Positions 53,795 through 63,213 are shown, numbered from the stretch's first letter. The stretch: 64,000 nucleotides of DNA from Geothermovivens sp964644845 (GCA_964644845.1 CAZXXS010000012.1:1-64000); one strand, 5' to 3'. Translations and numbers: made by a program. Notes: generated by a model not told the origin, from the letters alone.

Positions 53795-56104
53795 ATGGCA
53801 CGCATTCGCGCCGCATTCTACCGGCAGTGTTTGTTCTGTGCAGTCGCTCTCGTAGTTGCGGGCATTTTCGGCTCGGCCGGTCAAGCTCAGGCGGTTCTTG
53901 ACCCCTACCTTGTGCCCTTCCTTGAAGGGCCGGTCGCCGGTCCCGCCAACATTGGGATTCCCAAACTGGAGCGCCTTCGCAAGGGCCAACCCGCTTTTTT
54001 CCCTCTGCTGGTGCGGTTCGAAGGGAGTCTGTCCAGTGTGAAAGCTGCAGGATTCCACCCCGTGGCAGTCCGGAATGGTGTGGCAACCGGGTACGCCACA
54101 CGGGCAGTCCTGCGCAAACTTCGTGAACTTCCGCAGGTTATCTTCGTCGAAGCAGCGCACCTCCTGTGGCCCGTTAACGACGTGGCCACGGTTGAGACAG
54201 GGGCGCGTGCGGCTCAGCGCGACAGCAACCTCACCGGAAAGGGCGTGCTCATCGGGCTGGTCGACACCGGGATCGACTGGACTCACGCCGACTTTCGCAA
54301 CCCCGACGGGTCCACCCGAATTCTCTACCTTCTGGATTTCAGCGACCCGGGCGACGTGGACGGGGACGGCGATCTGGACGGTGCGGGACCGTACGGTGGC
54401 ACGCTGTACACCCGCGAAGCCATCCAGGCTGCTTTGGAAGGAAGAGGTCAGGTGGCTGAAGAAGACCGCGTGGGACACGGTACGCACGTGGCGGGGACAG
54501 CAGTTGGGAACGGCCGCGGCACAGGAGCTCCGTACCCGGACCACGCCTTTGCAGGAGTGGCGCCCGAGGCTGACATCGTGGTCGTCAAGGCAACCCGTAC
54601 AGAAGGCAGCGGTATTTTGGACACAGATCAAATTCACGCCATCGCCTTCATCGACAGCATTGCGACCGTGTTGGGCGAGCCCTACGTTGTCAACATCAGT
54701 CTCGGTGGGCACAACGGCCCGCACGACGGCACCACACTCGTCGAGCAGTTCATCGACGGCATGTTCGGCAGTGGGGTGCGTGGTAAAGCCCTCGTAGCCG
54801 CAGCGGGAAACGACGGCGACGATCCCATTCACGCCAGTGGCAGCTTTTCCCCGACCAAAAGATCCTACGAGATCCGCATGCGCATCGAAAGCTACGACCC
54901 GAAAGACGGCGCCAGAAACGACTACGTCTCGGTGGAGGTTTGGTATCCAGGTACCGTCAGCCTGAGTTTTACGGTCAAGAGTCCTTCCGGGAAACAGGTT
55001 GGACCGGTGCGTACGGGCCAGAAGGACTACGGCGACACTTCCGACGGGCTAATTTGGGTGGACAACGCCTCACAGGGTCGGGACCCACGGAACGGCGATC
55101 GGAGCGTGCTATTTCAGGTTTACGACTACCACGCAGACCGCCCCCCCAAGTCCGGCGTGTGGACGTTGACGCTGCAGGGCTCTTCCGGCCACTTCGACCT
55201 CTGGACTGCCTCGGCTTCGATGGATGTGGAGCTCCTGGACTATCTGGACCCGAGTATTAAGGTTGGCGTTCCCGGGTCCGCACGCCACGTCATCACCGTC
55301 GGTTCCTACATCACAAAAAAAGAGTGGACAGATCTCGACGGCCACCGACTCACGGGCAGCACCGTCCGCTCGCGTCAGCTTGGCGACTACTCCATTTTCT
55401 CCAGCCCGGGACCAACTCGAGACGGACGCGTCAAGCCGGAGATTTGCGCACCGGGTGAAGAAATTGCCTCCAGCCTCTCACACAGCGCGTTGCCCGGTAC
55501 TCCGTACAGCATGTTCGACACGCACAGCGAAGCGTACCCTAACGGCTTCATTTTGCAGGATCGTCAACACGCCATCAGCCAGGGAACCAGCATGGCGGCA
55601 CCTCACGTGGCCGGAACCGTCGCTCTTCTTTTCCAGCGCCACCCGGACCTGGATGCCCTGCAGGCGCGCTCGCTGCTGATTGGATCAGCGCGTACCGACG
55701 CCTTCACCGGAGACGTGCCGAACGCGCAGTGGGGTTACGGAAAGCTCAGCGTGCTTGGGGTCCTTGCCCTCCGCGTACCTGAACCCAATCCTGGACCCAC
55801 AGACTTTTCGCTTCACCCACCTTATCCAAACCCGTTCAGCGTTCAAACCAAGATTGTGATCGGCGAGCTCGGTCCGGAACCTGCGAGCACGCCGCCAGTT
55901 CACGTGGTCATTTACGATGTGCTCGGCAGGCAAGTTCGCACCCTTTTCGAGGGTCGTTGGCTAACCGGTCGTCCCCTCTACTGGGACGGCACCAATGACG
56001 CCGGCCAGCCCGTCGGTGCCGGCGTGTACTTCATCCGGGTTAAGCTCGGGAACACAAGCCGCTTGTACAAAGTCGTGCGGCTGGGCGAAGGGAAGAGAAA
56101 GTAG
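53795..56104 (+). CDS. Secreted S8 protease (vacuolating/lactocepin-like) with T9SS sorting domain
   Basis: A 769-residue subtilase. The ATG at 53795 is preceded by AAAAGGAAA and starts a signal peptide (MARIRAAFYRQCLFCAVALV, cleavage near AQA); ATG at 53774 or TTG at 53702 lack ribosome sites. Triad: D157 (LVDTGIDWTHADF), H227 (GHGTHVAG), Ser near 598 (QGTSMAAPHVAGTV). A large insert between His and Ser contains a beta-sandwich (about 380-500), as in S8 families with a protease-associated or jelly-roll insert. Sorting domain: HPPYPNPFSVQTKIV ... HVVIYDVLGRQVRTL ... GVYFIRVKLGNTS. Begins the plus-strand block of the window's right end. Confidence 0.93.
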   Translation: MARIRAAFYRQCLFCAVALVVAGIFGSAGQAQAVLDPYLVPFLEGPVAGPANIGIPKLERLRKGQPAFFPLLVRFEGSLSSVKAAGFHPVAVRNGVATGYATRAVLRKLRELPQVIFVEAAHLLWPVNDVATVETGARAAQRDSNLTGKGVLIGLVDTGIDWTHADFRNPDGSTRILYLLDFSDPGDVDGDGDLDGAGPYGGTLYTREAIQAALEGRGQVAEEDRVGHGTHVAGTAVGNGRGTGAPYPDHAFAGVAPEADIVVVKATRTEGSGILDTDQIHAIAFIDSIATVLGEPYVVNISLGGHNGPHDGTTLVEQFIDGMFGSGVRGKALVAAAGNDGDDPIHASGSFSPTKRSYEIRMRIESYDPKDGARNDYVSVEVWYPGTVSLSFTVKSPSGKQVGPVRTGQKDYGDTSDGLIWVDNASQGRDPRNGDRSVLFQVYDYHADRPPKSGVWTLTLQGSSGHFDLWTASASMDVELLDYLDPSIKVGVPGSARHVITVGSYITKKEWTDLDGHRLTGSTVRSRQLGDYSIFSSPGPTRDGRVKPEICAPGEEIASSLSHSALPGTPYSMFDTHSEAYPNGFILQDRQHAISQGTSMAAPHVAGTVALLFQRHPDLDALQARSLLIGSARTDAFTGDVPNAQWGYGKLSVLGVLALRVPEPNPGPTDFSLHPPYPNPFSVQTKIVIGELGPEPASTPPVHVVIYDVLGRQVRTLFEGRWLTGRPLYWDGTNDAGQPVGAGVYFIRVKLGNTSRLYKVVRLGEGKRK

Positions 56105-56169
56105 CTCCTTATCTTTGCACTCACACTTCTTTCCCGTACTGTACTTTTTGCGTTAATCCCAAAAGTTTG

Positions 56170-56188
56170 TTTGCAGGCAGCCTGCAAA
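56170..56188. repeat. Perfect hairpin after the S8 gene
   Basis: TTTGCAGG, CAG, CCTGCAAA (56170-56188) is a perfect 8-bp stem with a 3-nt loop, 65 nt past the protease stop. It is followed by TTAAG rather than a U-run; it may terminate the protease transcript or bind a regulator of the next gene. Confidence 0.35.
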
Positions 56189-56238
56189 TTAAGCTGTGTC
56201 CGACGATCCGCACCAGCTCGTGGTCTGCGACTCAACTC

Positions 56239-56267
56239 TTGATTTGCAGGGGAACACAGTGTAAATT
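56239..56267 (+). promoter_or_regulatory. Promoter candidate for the coiled-coil protein operon
   Basis: TTGATT (56239-56244), 17 nt, TAAATT (56262-56267, continuing TAAATTTC). The start would be near 56274, about 100 nt before the ATG at 56373. Confidence 0.5.
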
Positions 56268-56372
56268 TCTGACGTCGCTTAAAATGTGGTAGCTACACCG
56301 CCTTAAAGGATTCACGACAACGAGCCGAGAATACGAAAAACAGGAATCTCCCCACACCAGGAGGTGACCAAG

Positions 56373-56882
56373 ATGGCCGACCGCTGGGAAGTTTACCGAC
56401 AGAAGGTTTCGGAGGCTTTTGCCAAACTTGCCGACACGACGCAACGCTTTACCAAGATCGGCAAGATCCGGATGGATATCCTGAGCCTGAAGAAGGAAAT
56501 CGAGCATCAGCAGATCCTGCTCGGACAACGTGTGTACCAGCTTGTCAAAGAGGGGCAAGCGGAACAAATTGCCGGGGATGAAGTAATCCAGGACCACGTG
56601 TCGAGGATCGACGAGCTCAACGAGCAAGTGGCAGCGAAAGAGGCCGAAATCGAAGAATTGCGCAAGGCGAAGGAAGAGGTTTCAGCCGAAGCGCCTGCGG
56701 AAGCAGCGGAAAGCGCCGAAGTAGCGCAAGAAGCGAACGCCACGGAGGAAACACCTTCCGAGACAATCGCGCCAACCGAGGGCCAACCCGCTGAAACCGA
56801 GGCAAAGCCAAAGTCCAAGCGAAAAACCGGCAAGAAAACCGGCGCCGAGTCCGAAGGGTCCAACGAAAAACACGATGGTTAG
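56373..56882 (+). CDS. Coiled-coil protein with Ala/Glu-rich tail
   Basis: A 169-residue soluble protein. Residues 1-90 are helical with heptad-like hydrophobics (FAKLADTTQRFTKIGKIRMD, ILSLKKEIEHQQILLGQRVY, DELNEQVAAKEAEIEELRKAK); residues 95-150 are Ala/Glu/Pro-rich and disordered; the end is a Lys/Arg cluster (KPKSKRKTGKK). I do not recognise a family; the N-terminal part resembles short coiled-coil proteins found near stress and envelope genes. ATG 56373 has AGGAGG 8 nt upstream; a GTG nine bases earlier falls inside that site. Starts 5 nt before the CapA gene. Confidence 0.8.
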   Translation: MADRWEVYRQKVSEAFAKLADTTQRFTKIGKIRMDILSLKKEIEHQQILLGQRVYQLVKEGQAEQIAGDEVIQDHVSRIDELNEQVAAKEAEIEELRKAKEEVSAEAPAEAAESAEVAQEANATEETPSETIAPTEGQPAETEAKPKSKRKTGKKTGAESEGSNEKHDG

Positions 56883-56887
56883 AGCGC

Positions 56888-58018
56888 GTGTCAGGTTCCA
56901 GCGAACGAAGCTTAGCCAAGAACGTCGCGGCCACAACACTGGCCGCGCTTCTGTTTTGGAGCGCCAGCGGTTTCTGCGCTCAGCCAGCAACGTCAACCGA
57001 CACGCTCCGGATCCTCGCAGGCGGTGACATCATGCTGGCAAGCTGGCTCACGCCCATTCTGGACGCGGAGGGTCTGGCTTACCCATTTGCCAACCTTGGC
57101 AAGCTCCTGGACCAAGCTGATTTACGAATCTTCAACCTCGAGGCACCGTTCGCTGACAACGGGATACCCTTCAACAAGAAATTCACCTTTCGCGTCCCGC
57201 TACGTCACGCAGGCGTGCTGAAAGCAGCCGGCATCAACGCCGTGAATCTGGCCAACAACCACATCCTCGACTACGGACCTGCGGCCTTGCAAAGCACTCT
57301 CCGTGTGCTGGACTCGCTCCAAGTTTACCACTTTGGCGCCGGGCAAAACGCTCACTGCGCCTGTCGACCGGTCTTCGTGCACGTAAGAAACACCAAAGTT
57401 GCGCTGCTCGGCTACTCGCTCACTTTTCCGAAGGAATTCTACGCCCGTGCGGACAAACCAGGAACCTGTTACGGACACGCCTTTCGCGTTGCCGAAATGG
57501 TGCGTGCGGCGGTGGATTCTGGTGCTTTGGTCATCGTGTCGTTCCACTGGGGCACTGAACTGCGCGAAACCCCGCGTCGCTACCAGCGCGACCTGGCTCA
57601 CGTGGCGGTTGACGCCGGGGCTTCTCTCGTCCTGGGTCATCACCCGCACGTCCTGCAGGGACTGGAGCTTTACAAGGGAAAACTGATCGCTTACAGCCTG
57701 GGGAACTTCATCTTCGCCTCGTACAGCGACCGCGCCCGAGACAGTGGCGTCCTGAAGGTTCAGCTCGTCGGGAGCAGGGTCATTGCCGCACAGTTTATCC
57801 CGCTGGACGTTTGGAACAAGCGGGTAGCGTTCCAGCCGCGTGTGGCCCAGGGGAGACACGCGAGCCGAATCCTGGAGCATCTGGACGCACTGTCGAGACC
57901 GCTCAACAACGGGCATTCAATTCTCACGACCGGCGGCGAGATCCGGCTTCGCGCCACGAAGTTCACTGGCAACCGGTCTGCACGGCGAAGCGCCACCGTG
58001 CAAGCCACCGTCCACTGA
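56888..58018 (+). CDS. CapA-family exported metallophosphoesterase-like protein
   Basis: A 376-residue CapA-like protein. GTG at 56888 is five bases after the previous stop; the N-terminus has a hydrophobic stretch (TTLAALLFWSASGF) that looks like a signal peptide. Family motifs: AGGDIMLA at the start of the fold, ADLRIFNLEAPF, NAVNLANNHILDYG (metal-ligand Asn/His), VSFHWGTE and VLGHHPHVLQGLEL plus LIAYSLGNFIF. CapA proteins act in poly-gamma-glutamate or capsule export; no other capsule gene is near, so the role is uncertain. Confidence 0.9.
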   Translation: MSGSSERSLAKNVAATTLAALLFWSASGFCAQPATSTDTLRILAGGDIMLASWLTPILDAEGLAYPFANLGKLLDQADLRIFNLEAPFADNGIPFNKKFTFRVPLRHAGVLKAAGINAVNLANNHILDYGPAALQSTLRVLDSLQVYHFGAGQNAHCACRPVFVHVRNTKVALLGYSLTFPKEFYARADKPGTCYGHAFRVAEMVRAAVDSGALVIVSFHWGTELRETPRRYQRDLAHVAVDAGASLVLGHHPHVLQGLELYKGKLIAYSLGNFIFASYSDRARDSGVLKVQLVGSRVIAAQFIPLDVWNKRVAFQPRVAQGRHASRILEHLDALSRPLNNGHSILTTGGEIRLRATKFTGNRSARRSATVQATVH

Positions 58019-58157
58019 ATTTCGGACGTGTCGACCGCCGGACAAACACCCGCGCCGAGCTCTGTGCAGCCTCTCCGGCACATCCATTCTCAAAGCGCCG
58101 CGCCAAGACCGGTGGAAATGGACTCATTTGCAGTGCAACCAAACCTTGGGGGCGAAC

Positions 58158-59567
58158 ATGCACGTCGAAGAACCCGCGGCAGAGCGTTTTCTCTACGGCC
58201 TCTGGGAAACAGGAGTTGCCGGACGACGCTTCCGCACGACGGACGGCCGTGCGGTGGAAGTCCTGTCGCCTGGGCGTCGCAACACTGACGCCGGGCCGGA
58301 CTACCGCGACGCTGTCGTCCGAATCGATGGCCGCGTACTGCGGGGAGACATCGAGTTTCACGCGCTTGTGGACGATTGGGAACGTCACGGGCACCACCGC
58401 GACCCACGCTACAACAACGTCGTCCTGCACTTCGTGACTTCAGGGTGCCCCAGCGATGCTCGCACCCTGCGGCAGGACGGAGTCGCCGTCCCGATTGTCG
58501 ATCTCGATCGTCATTTGCCCGAGCCCGCCGAGTCGCTGGAGCAGGCGGGTCTACCAACAACACAGGCTTTCCCCAAGCCGTGCTGGCTACAAGAACAGTC
58601 TGCAGAACGTGTCCGGCAGGTGATCGACCGCGCCTCGCGATTCCGTTTGGTGGAAAAAGCAGCACGTTTTCAGGAAGAGCGCCACGCAGATGACTGGGAT
58701 CAGATCATCTACCGCGGCATTCTGGAAGCGCTGGGCTACGCTAAGAACCAGACACCGGCTCGTGCCCTTGCGGACCGGTTGCCCGTTCGCAGCCTTTGGC
58801 AGCACACACAATCCTACGGCGCGTCCGAAGCCGTCACTCACATTCAGGCCTGGCTTTTTGGCGCTGCCGGGTTCCTGGATGGTGGTTCCCCAGTCGACAT
58901 CCCGTCCGAGACGTTCTTCACAACCCTGAGACAGCTGTGGGAGGGGTTCCCGGAACGCCGAAAGATCGACCCGCTTCCCTTCCAGGCATGGACGTTCTTC
59001 CGGTTGAGACCAAGTAACTTCCCCACGCGTCGTCTCGCCGCTGCAGCCGTCCTGGTTGTACGATTTCGCCAACACGGATTCGCCGAAAGCATCGCCAGAC
59101 TCCTGCGCACGTTGCAGCGTTCCAGGCAACATCCGGCCCACGAACTTGAGAAGCTGCTGATCGTGGAAAGCCACGGTTTCTGGAACCAGCGCGACTGTTT
59201 CCTGACGGGAAAACCGCGCAAGGGAGGCCGCGCGCCCCAGCTTTTGGGCAAGGACCGCGCCCGCGACATCGCCGTAAACGTCGTTTTGCCTGCCCTCGCC
59301 GCGGTAGCCGGCGAGACCGACGACGGCCACCTGCGCACCACCGTCAATGAAATCTACCGTACCTACCCGCGTTTGCCCGACAACGAGATCCTGCGCACCG
59401 TGCGGCAACACGTGTTCCCAACTCTGTCCAACGCGGGGGACGGTGTATCAACCGCGGCCCAGCAACAAGGACTCATTTACCTGTACAAAAACGGCTGTCT
59501 GAAAGGGAACTGTGCTCTCTGCGCGCGTCTGGCGGAGAAAACGGCTTCCCCAAACGCTTCGTCCTAA
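58158..59567 (+). CDS. DUF2851 family protein
   Basis: A 469-residue protein of the DUF2851 family, which is found in Bacteroidetes and related phyla. N-terminal part: ERFLYGLWETG, EVLSPGRRNTDAGPDYRDAVVRIDG and LRGDIEFHALVDDWERHGHHRDPRYNNVVLHFV, which look like a distinct nuclease-like fold; C-terminal part ends GCLKGNCALCARLAE with a CxxC pair. The ATG at 58158 has GGGGG upstream; the frame remains open into CapA but without homology. Its function is unknown; it may share the CapA transcript. Confidence 0.88.
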   Translation: MHVEEPAAERFLYGLWETGVAGRRFRTTDGRAVEVLSPGRRNTDAGPDYRDAVVRIDGRVLRGDIEFHALVDDWERHGHHRDPRYNNVVLHFVTSGCPSDARTLRQDGVAVPIVDLDRHLPEPAESLEQAGLPTTQAFPKPCWLQEQSAERVRQVIDRASRFRLVEKAARFQEERHADDWDQIIYRGILEALGYAKNQTPARALADRLPVRSLWQHTQSYGASEAVTHIQAWLFGAAGFLDGGSPVDIPSETFFTTLRQLWEGFPERRKIDPLPFQAWTFFRLRPSNFPTRRLAAAAVLVVRFRQHGFAESIARLLRTLQRSRQHPAHELEKLLIVESHGFWNQRDCFLTGKPRKGGRAPQLLGKDRARDIAVNVVLPALAAVAGETDDGHLRTTVNEIYRTYPRLPDNEILRTVRQHVFPTLSNAGDGVSTAAQQQGLIYLYKNGCLKGNCALCARLAEKTASPNASS

Positions 59568-59650
59568 GCGGGTCCTGTGCCCGTCCGGAGTCCTGACAGA
59601 ACGCTCGACCCGACGGGAAAAAACCCCGGAACTCGTCTTCCCGAAAGCAA

Positions 59651-59679
59651 TTGACATTCAAACGGGGGTGTGGTATATT
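59651..59679 (+). promoter_or_regulatory. Strong promoter candidate for the LeuCD-type dehydratase
   Basis: TTGACA (59651-59656), exactly 17 nt, TATATT (59674-59679), 60 nt before the leuC-type start. This is the best match to the sigma-70 consensus in the window. Confidence 0.75.
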
Positions 59680-59738
59680 AGCGCGCCAACGGACGTTACG
59701 TGGGCGGAAGGGCAACCGACGAACAGGAGGAAGCTTTC

Positions 59739-60992
59739 ATGGGGAAAACCTTCGCCGAGAAAGTTCTCGGGAAGAAGGCTGGCAAGGAAGTCGTTGCGGG
59801 GGAAATTGTCGAAATCGTGCCCGACTTTGCGATGTCGCACGACAACACTGCCGCCATCGCCAAAACATTTGAGAAGATCGGCGTGGCACAGCTCTACGAT
59901 CCCACCCTTCACGTGATCATCCTGGACCACGCCGCCCCAGCCCCAAACGCAAAATTCGCGGAAAACCACAAAGAGATCCGGGAATTCGTACGGAAGCACG
60001 GCATCCCCAACTTCTTCGACATCAACCGCGGCATTTGCCACCAGGTGATGGTTGAAGAGGGCTTTGCCCTGCCGGGACTTGTGGTTGTGGGCTCAGACTC
60101 TCACTCAACCACCTACGGGGCAGTGGGTGCATTTGGCACCGGCATTGGTCGCAGCGAGATGGCCGTGATCATGGCAACTGGTCGCATCTGGTTACGCGTA
60201 CCCGAAACGATGAAGATCGTCGTCCAGGGCACCCCGCCGGAGGGGATCAGCGCCAAGGATATCATGCTGAAGATCATCGGCGACCTGGGAGCGGATGCTG
60301 CTACTTACATGGCCGTTGAGTTCACGGGCGAGACGATCCAGCGAATGACGCTCGCCAGCCGGATGGTTCTTGCTAACATGGCCGTCGAGATGGGGGCCAA
60401 AATCGGCTACGTTCCGCCGGACGACACCACGCTGGCGTACGTGCGTCCACGCGCTCGCAAAGAATTCGAGGTCGTCCATTCTGACCCGGACGCCAGCTAC
60501 GCTCAGACACACACTTTCGACGTTTCGAATCTCGAGCCCCAGGTGGCGTGTCCGCACACCGTGGACAATGTAAAGCCGATTTCCGAGGTGAAAGGCACGA
60601 AGATCCACCAGGTTTTCTTCGGTTCGTGCACGAACGCCCGACTCGAGGATTTCGAGGTTGTAGCGAAAGCCTTGAAAGGACGGCGAGTCCACCCGGACGT
60701 CCGGATGCTGGTGTTCCCCGCCTCGCAGCAGGTTTACCTGGAAGCCCTCAAGAAGGGCTACCTGCAGACCATCCTGGAAGCTGGCGCCATCATCATGAAC
60801 GCGAACTGCGGGCCGTGCATGGGCAACCACGCAGGGATCCCCGCTTCGGGAGAAGTCAGCCTGAGCACGTCCAACCGGAACTTCCGCGGCCGACAGGGAA
60901 ACGTGGAATCGGAGGTTTACCTGTGCAGTCCGCTGACCGCGGCGGCTTCGGCCATTGCCGGTGAAATCGCAGACTTTCGTGACGTTCTCTGA
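59739..60992 (+). CDS. leuC: LeuC-type (archaeal/HacA-like) dehydratase large subunit
   Basis: A 417-residue aconitase-superfamily protein of the shorter, archaeal-type LeuC/HACN class, which needs a separate small subunit. Iron-sulfur ligands lie in FFGSCTNARLEDF and NANCGPCMGNHAG; VGSDSHSTTYGAVGAFGTGIG is the substrate loop. ATG at 59739 has AGGAGG 8 nt upstream; an earlier in-frame start overlaps that site. The small subunit follows at 61031. LeuA and LeuB are not nearby, so 3-isopropylmalate is only one possible substrate (homoaconitate, citrate or 2-methyl analogues). Confidence 0.93.
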   Translation: MGKTFAEKVLGKKAGKEVVAGEIVEIVPDFAMSHDNTAAIAKTFEKIGVAQLYDPTLHVIILDHAAPAPNAKFAENHKEIREFVRKHGIPNFFDINRGICHQVMVEEGFALPGLVVVGSDSHSTTYGAVGAFGTGIGRSEMAVIMATGRIWLRVPETMKIVVQGTPPEGISAKDIMLKIIGDLGADAATYMAVEFTGETIQRMTLASRMVLANMAVEMGAKIGYVPPDDTTLAYVRPRARKEFEVVHSDPDASYAQTHTFDVSNLEPQVACPHTVDNVKPISEVKGTKIHQVFFGSCTNARLEDFEVVAKALKGRRVHPDVRMLVFPASQQVYLEALKKGYLQTILEAGAIIMNANCGPCMGNHAGIPASGEVSLSTSNRNFRGRQGNVESEVYLCSPLTAAASAIAGEIADFRDVL

Positions 60993-61030
60993 GGGCTCGT
61001 TGAACAAGCGAACATGAGGCTGAGGTACCC

Positions 61031-61531
61031 ATGGAATTGATCCGAGGTAAAGTCTGGAAGTACGGAGATGACGTCAACACGGACGTAATTTTCCCCGGCA
61101 AGTACACGTACACCGTGACCGATCCGGATGAGATGGCAGCCCACGCCCTCGAGGATCTGGACCCCGATTTTGCCAAGAACATGAGGCCGGGCGACATCGT
61201 CGTTGCGGGCAAGAATTTCGGCTGCGGCAGCTCGCGGGAACAGGCCGCTTTTGCACTGAAGTACGCAGGTGTCGGTGCGGTTGTCGCCAAGTCCTTTGCC
61301 CGCCTCTACTTTCGAAATGCCATTAACGCAGGATTGCCTGTGATCCAGGCCCCGGACGCGGTGGATGCCATTGAACCTGGAGAAATCATCGAAATTGACC
61401 TGGAGAAGGGCGAGCTACGGTGCAACGCGGGTACTTTTCGTTTTCCGCCCCTGCCCGACGCCGTGCTGGGCATTTTCCAGGCGGGTGGTTTGATTCCGTA
61501 CACCCGCAAACGCTTGGGGATCGAAGGCTGA
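61031..61531 (+). CDS. leuD: LeuD-type dehydratase small subunit
   Basis: A 166-residue swivel domain that forms the active site with the large subunit 38 nt upstream. GKNFGCGSSREQAAFALKYAG and LPVIQAP (substrate segment) are intact. The specificity loop, which is YLRT in isopropylmalate isomerases as I recall, reads YTYT here (residues 25-28 of GKYTYTVTDPDEM), with no Arg. TGAGG lies 5 nt before the ATG. The PrpD gene follows 159 nt later. Confidence 0.93.
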   Translation: MELIRGKVWKYGDDVNTDVIFPGKYTYTVTDPDEMAAHALEDLDPDFAKNMRPGDIVVAGKNFGCGSSREQAAFALKYAGVGAVVAKSFARLYFRNAINAGLPVIQAPDAVDAIEPGEIIEIDLEKGELRCNAGTFRFPPLPDAVLGIFQAGGLIPYTRKRLGIEG

Positions 61532-61690
61532 TCAACTTTCGCAGCGTTCGACTGCAGCCCTGGACCTGGCTCGCGTCCGGCGCGTTTGAACAACGCCGGG
61601 GAGATGCCTTTTGCAGACGGCGAGAGCACGTGCCAGACCCCTGAGTTTCCAGAGAAATACACGAACACTTCGTTTGGAAGGAGAGACCTC

Positions 61691-63058
61691 ATGAGTACCA
61701 TTTCGCGCAAAATGGCCGAATTTGCCGTGGCACTCCGCTACGAAGATTTGCCTCAGGAAGTAGTTCATCAGACCAAGCGATTCCTGTACGACTCCATCGG
61801 CTGCGCACTCGGCGGCTACAATGCACACGATGTGCAGATCGCTCACGATGTTTACAAGGCTCTCGGCGGGGCTCCAGAAGCGGCCGTGATCGGTTCAGGT
61901 CTTCGGACATCGTCCTACTACGCGGCCTTTCTGAACAGCCTCATGATTCGCGTACTCGATTACAACGACATCTACTGGAAGGAGGACCCCAGTCATCCCA
62001 GCGACTTGATCCCCGCAGCCATGGCCGCCGGCGAGCGGCAACACAAGTCCGGCAAAGATCTGATTACCGCCGTTGTGCTCGCTTACGAATTCGAGCAGCG
62101 ACTGTGCGAATTTGCCGTGCCTGGATTGCGTGAACGCAAGTGGCACCACGCTTCGCTCACGCAATTTGTTTCTCCCATCGCCGCTGGCAAAATGCTCGAT
62201 CTCACTGTCGACGAAATGGTGAACGCCATCGGCATCTCCGGTTCCCACAACATGACGCTGGGCGCCGTGACCGCTGGCAAGCTCACGATGATGAAAAACA
62301 CGGTGGATCCTCTTGCCACGCAGAGTGGTGTGCTGGCCGCACTACTCGCAAAAAACGGCTACACCGGCACCGAAGCCATTTTCGAGGGAAAAGAAGGCCT
62401 GATGGACACACTGGGCGGCAAGTTTTTGCCCGAGATCCTGACCGAAGGTCTAGGAGAGTCGTACCGAATCATGCAGTGTGCAATGAAGGCCTACCCCACC
62501 GAAGCGCTGACACACTCACCCATCACTGCGACGCTAAAAATCGTCAAGGAACACCAAATCAAGCCAGAAGAAGTGAAAAGCATCACGGTAAAGACGATCG
62601 CGCGAGCAGTGGACATCCTGGCGGATCCCAGCAAGTACCACCCAGAATCGAAGGAAACCGCAGACCACAGCTTGCCGTACTGCATCGCTGCAGCCGTAGC
62701 CGACGGCATGGTGACCACGGCACAGTTCCAGCCCGCCAAGCTGAAGGACGAACGCATCCTGAACTTGCTGCCAAAAGTCAAGGCCGTAGCGGAGCCGGAA
62801 TTCGAGAAGATTTTCCCCGAGAAGAAGCCCGCCGAGGTCGTGATCGAAACCGAACGCGGCATTTTCAGCAGCCGTGTGGATTACCCGAAGGGCGACCCAC
62901 GCGAACCGATGAGCGACGAAGAGTTGGCGCAAAAGTTTGCCGGGCTTACTGCTGACGTCCTTTCCGACAACCGCCGCAGGCGCATTTCCGACGCCATTTG
63001 GGCCGTGGACGAGTTCGACGACCTCGAGAAGTTCATGGCGCTTTTGACTCTCGACTGA
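61691..63058 (+). CDS. MmgE/PrpD-family protein (2-methylcitrate dehydratase-like)
   Basis: A 455-residue MmgE/PrpD protein. Family segments: IGCALGGYNAHD near residue 38, NDIYWKEDPSHPSDLIPAA, KWHHASLTQFVSPIAAGKML, MMKNTVDPLATQSG and LPYCIAAAVADG. PrpD dehydrates 2-methylcitrate to 2-methylaconitate. ATG at 61691 has AAGGAG 8 nt upstream. Next to a LeuCD-like pair this suggests a tricarboxylate dehydratase/hydratase unit, perhaps for propionyl-CoA use; no PrpB or PrpC lies in view. Confidence 0.9.
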   Translation: MSTISRKMAEFAVALRYEDLPQEVVHQTKRFLYDSIGCALGGYNAHDVQIAHDVYKALGGAPEAAVIGSGLRTSSYYAAFLNSLMIRVLDYNDIYWKEDPSHPSDLIPAAMAAGERQHKSGKDLITAVVLAYEFEQRLCEFAVPGLRERKWHHASLTQFVSPIAAGKMLDLTVDEMVNAIGISGSHNMTLGAVTAGKLTMMKNTVDPLATQSGVLAALLAKNGYTGTEAIFEGKEGLMDTLGGKFLPEILTEGLGESYRIMQCAMKAYPTEALTHSPITATLKIVKEHQIKPEEVKSITVKTIARAVDILADPSKYHPESKETADHSLPYCIAAAVADGMVTTAQFQPAKLKDERILNLLPKVKAVAEPEFEKIFPEKKPAEVVIETERGIFSSRVDYPKGDPREPMSDEELAQKFAGLTADVLSDNRRRRISDAIWAVDEFDDLEKFMALLTLD

Positions 63059-63118
63059 GGTCAACGTCGGACACAAAGCACGCCTACGGAGCTCCTGAAC
63101 GGGCTTTCAGACGGGTCG

Positions 63119-63152
63119 GCAGCGCAGCGTCTGTACACGTTGCGCTGCTTTT
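63119..63152 (+). terminator. Intrinsic terminator after the PrpD gene
   Basis: GCAGCGCAGCGT (63119-63130), loop CTGTAC, ACGTTGCGCTGC (63137-63148) then TTTT. The stem is 12 bp with one G-U pair. It lies 60 nt past the stop and ends the LeuCD-PrpD transcript. Confidence 0.75.
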
Positions 63153-63213
63153 GGCTCGCGGAAAGGCCTGCTAAACACGAGGGGTCTCGTCTGGCACTCC
63201 TGTTCACGTTACG

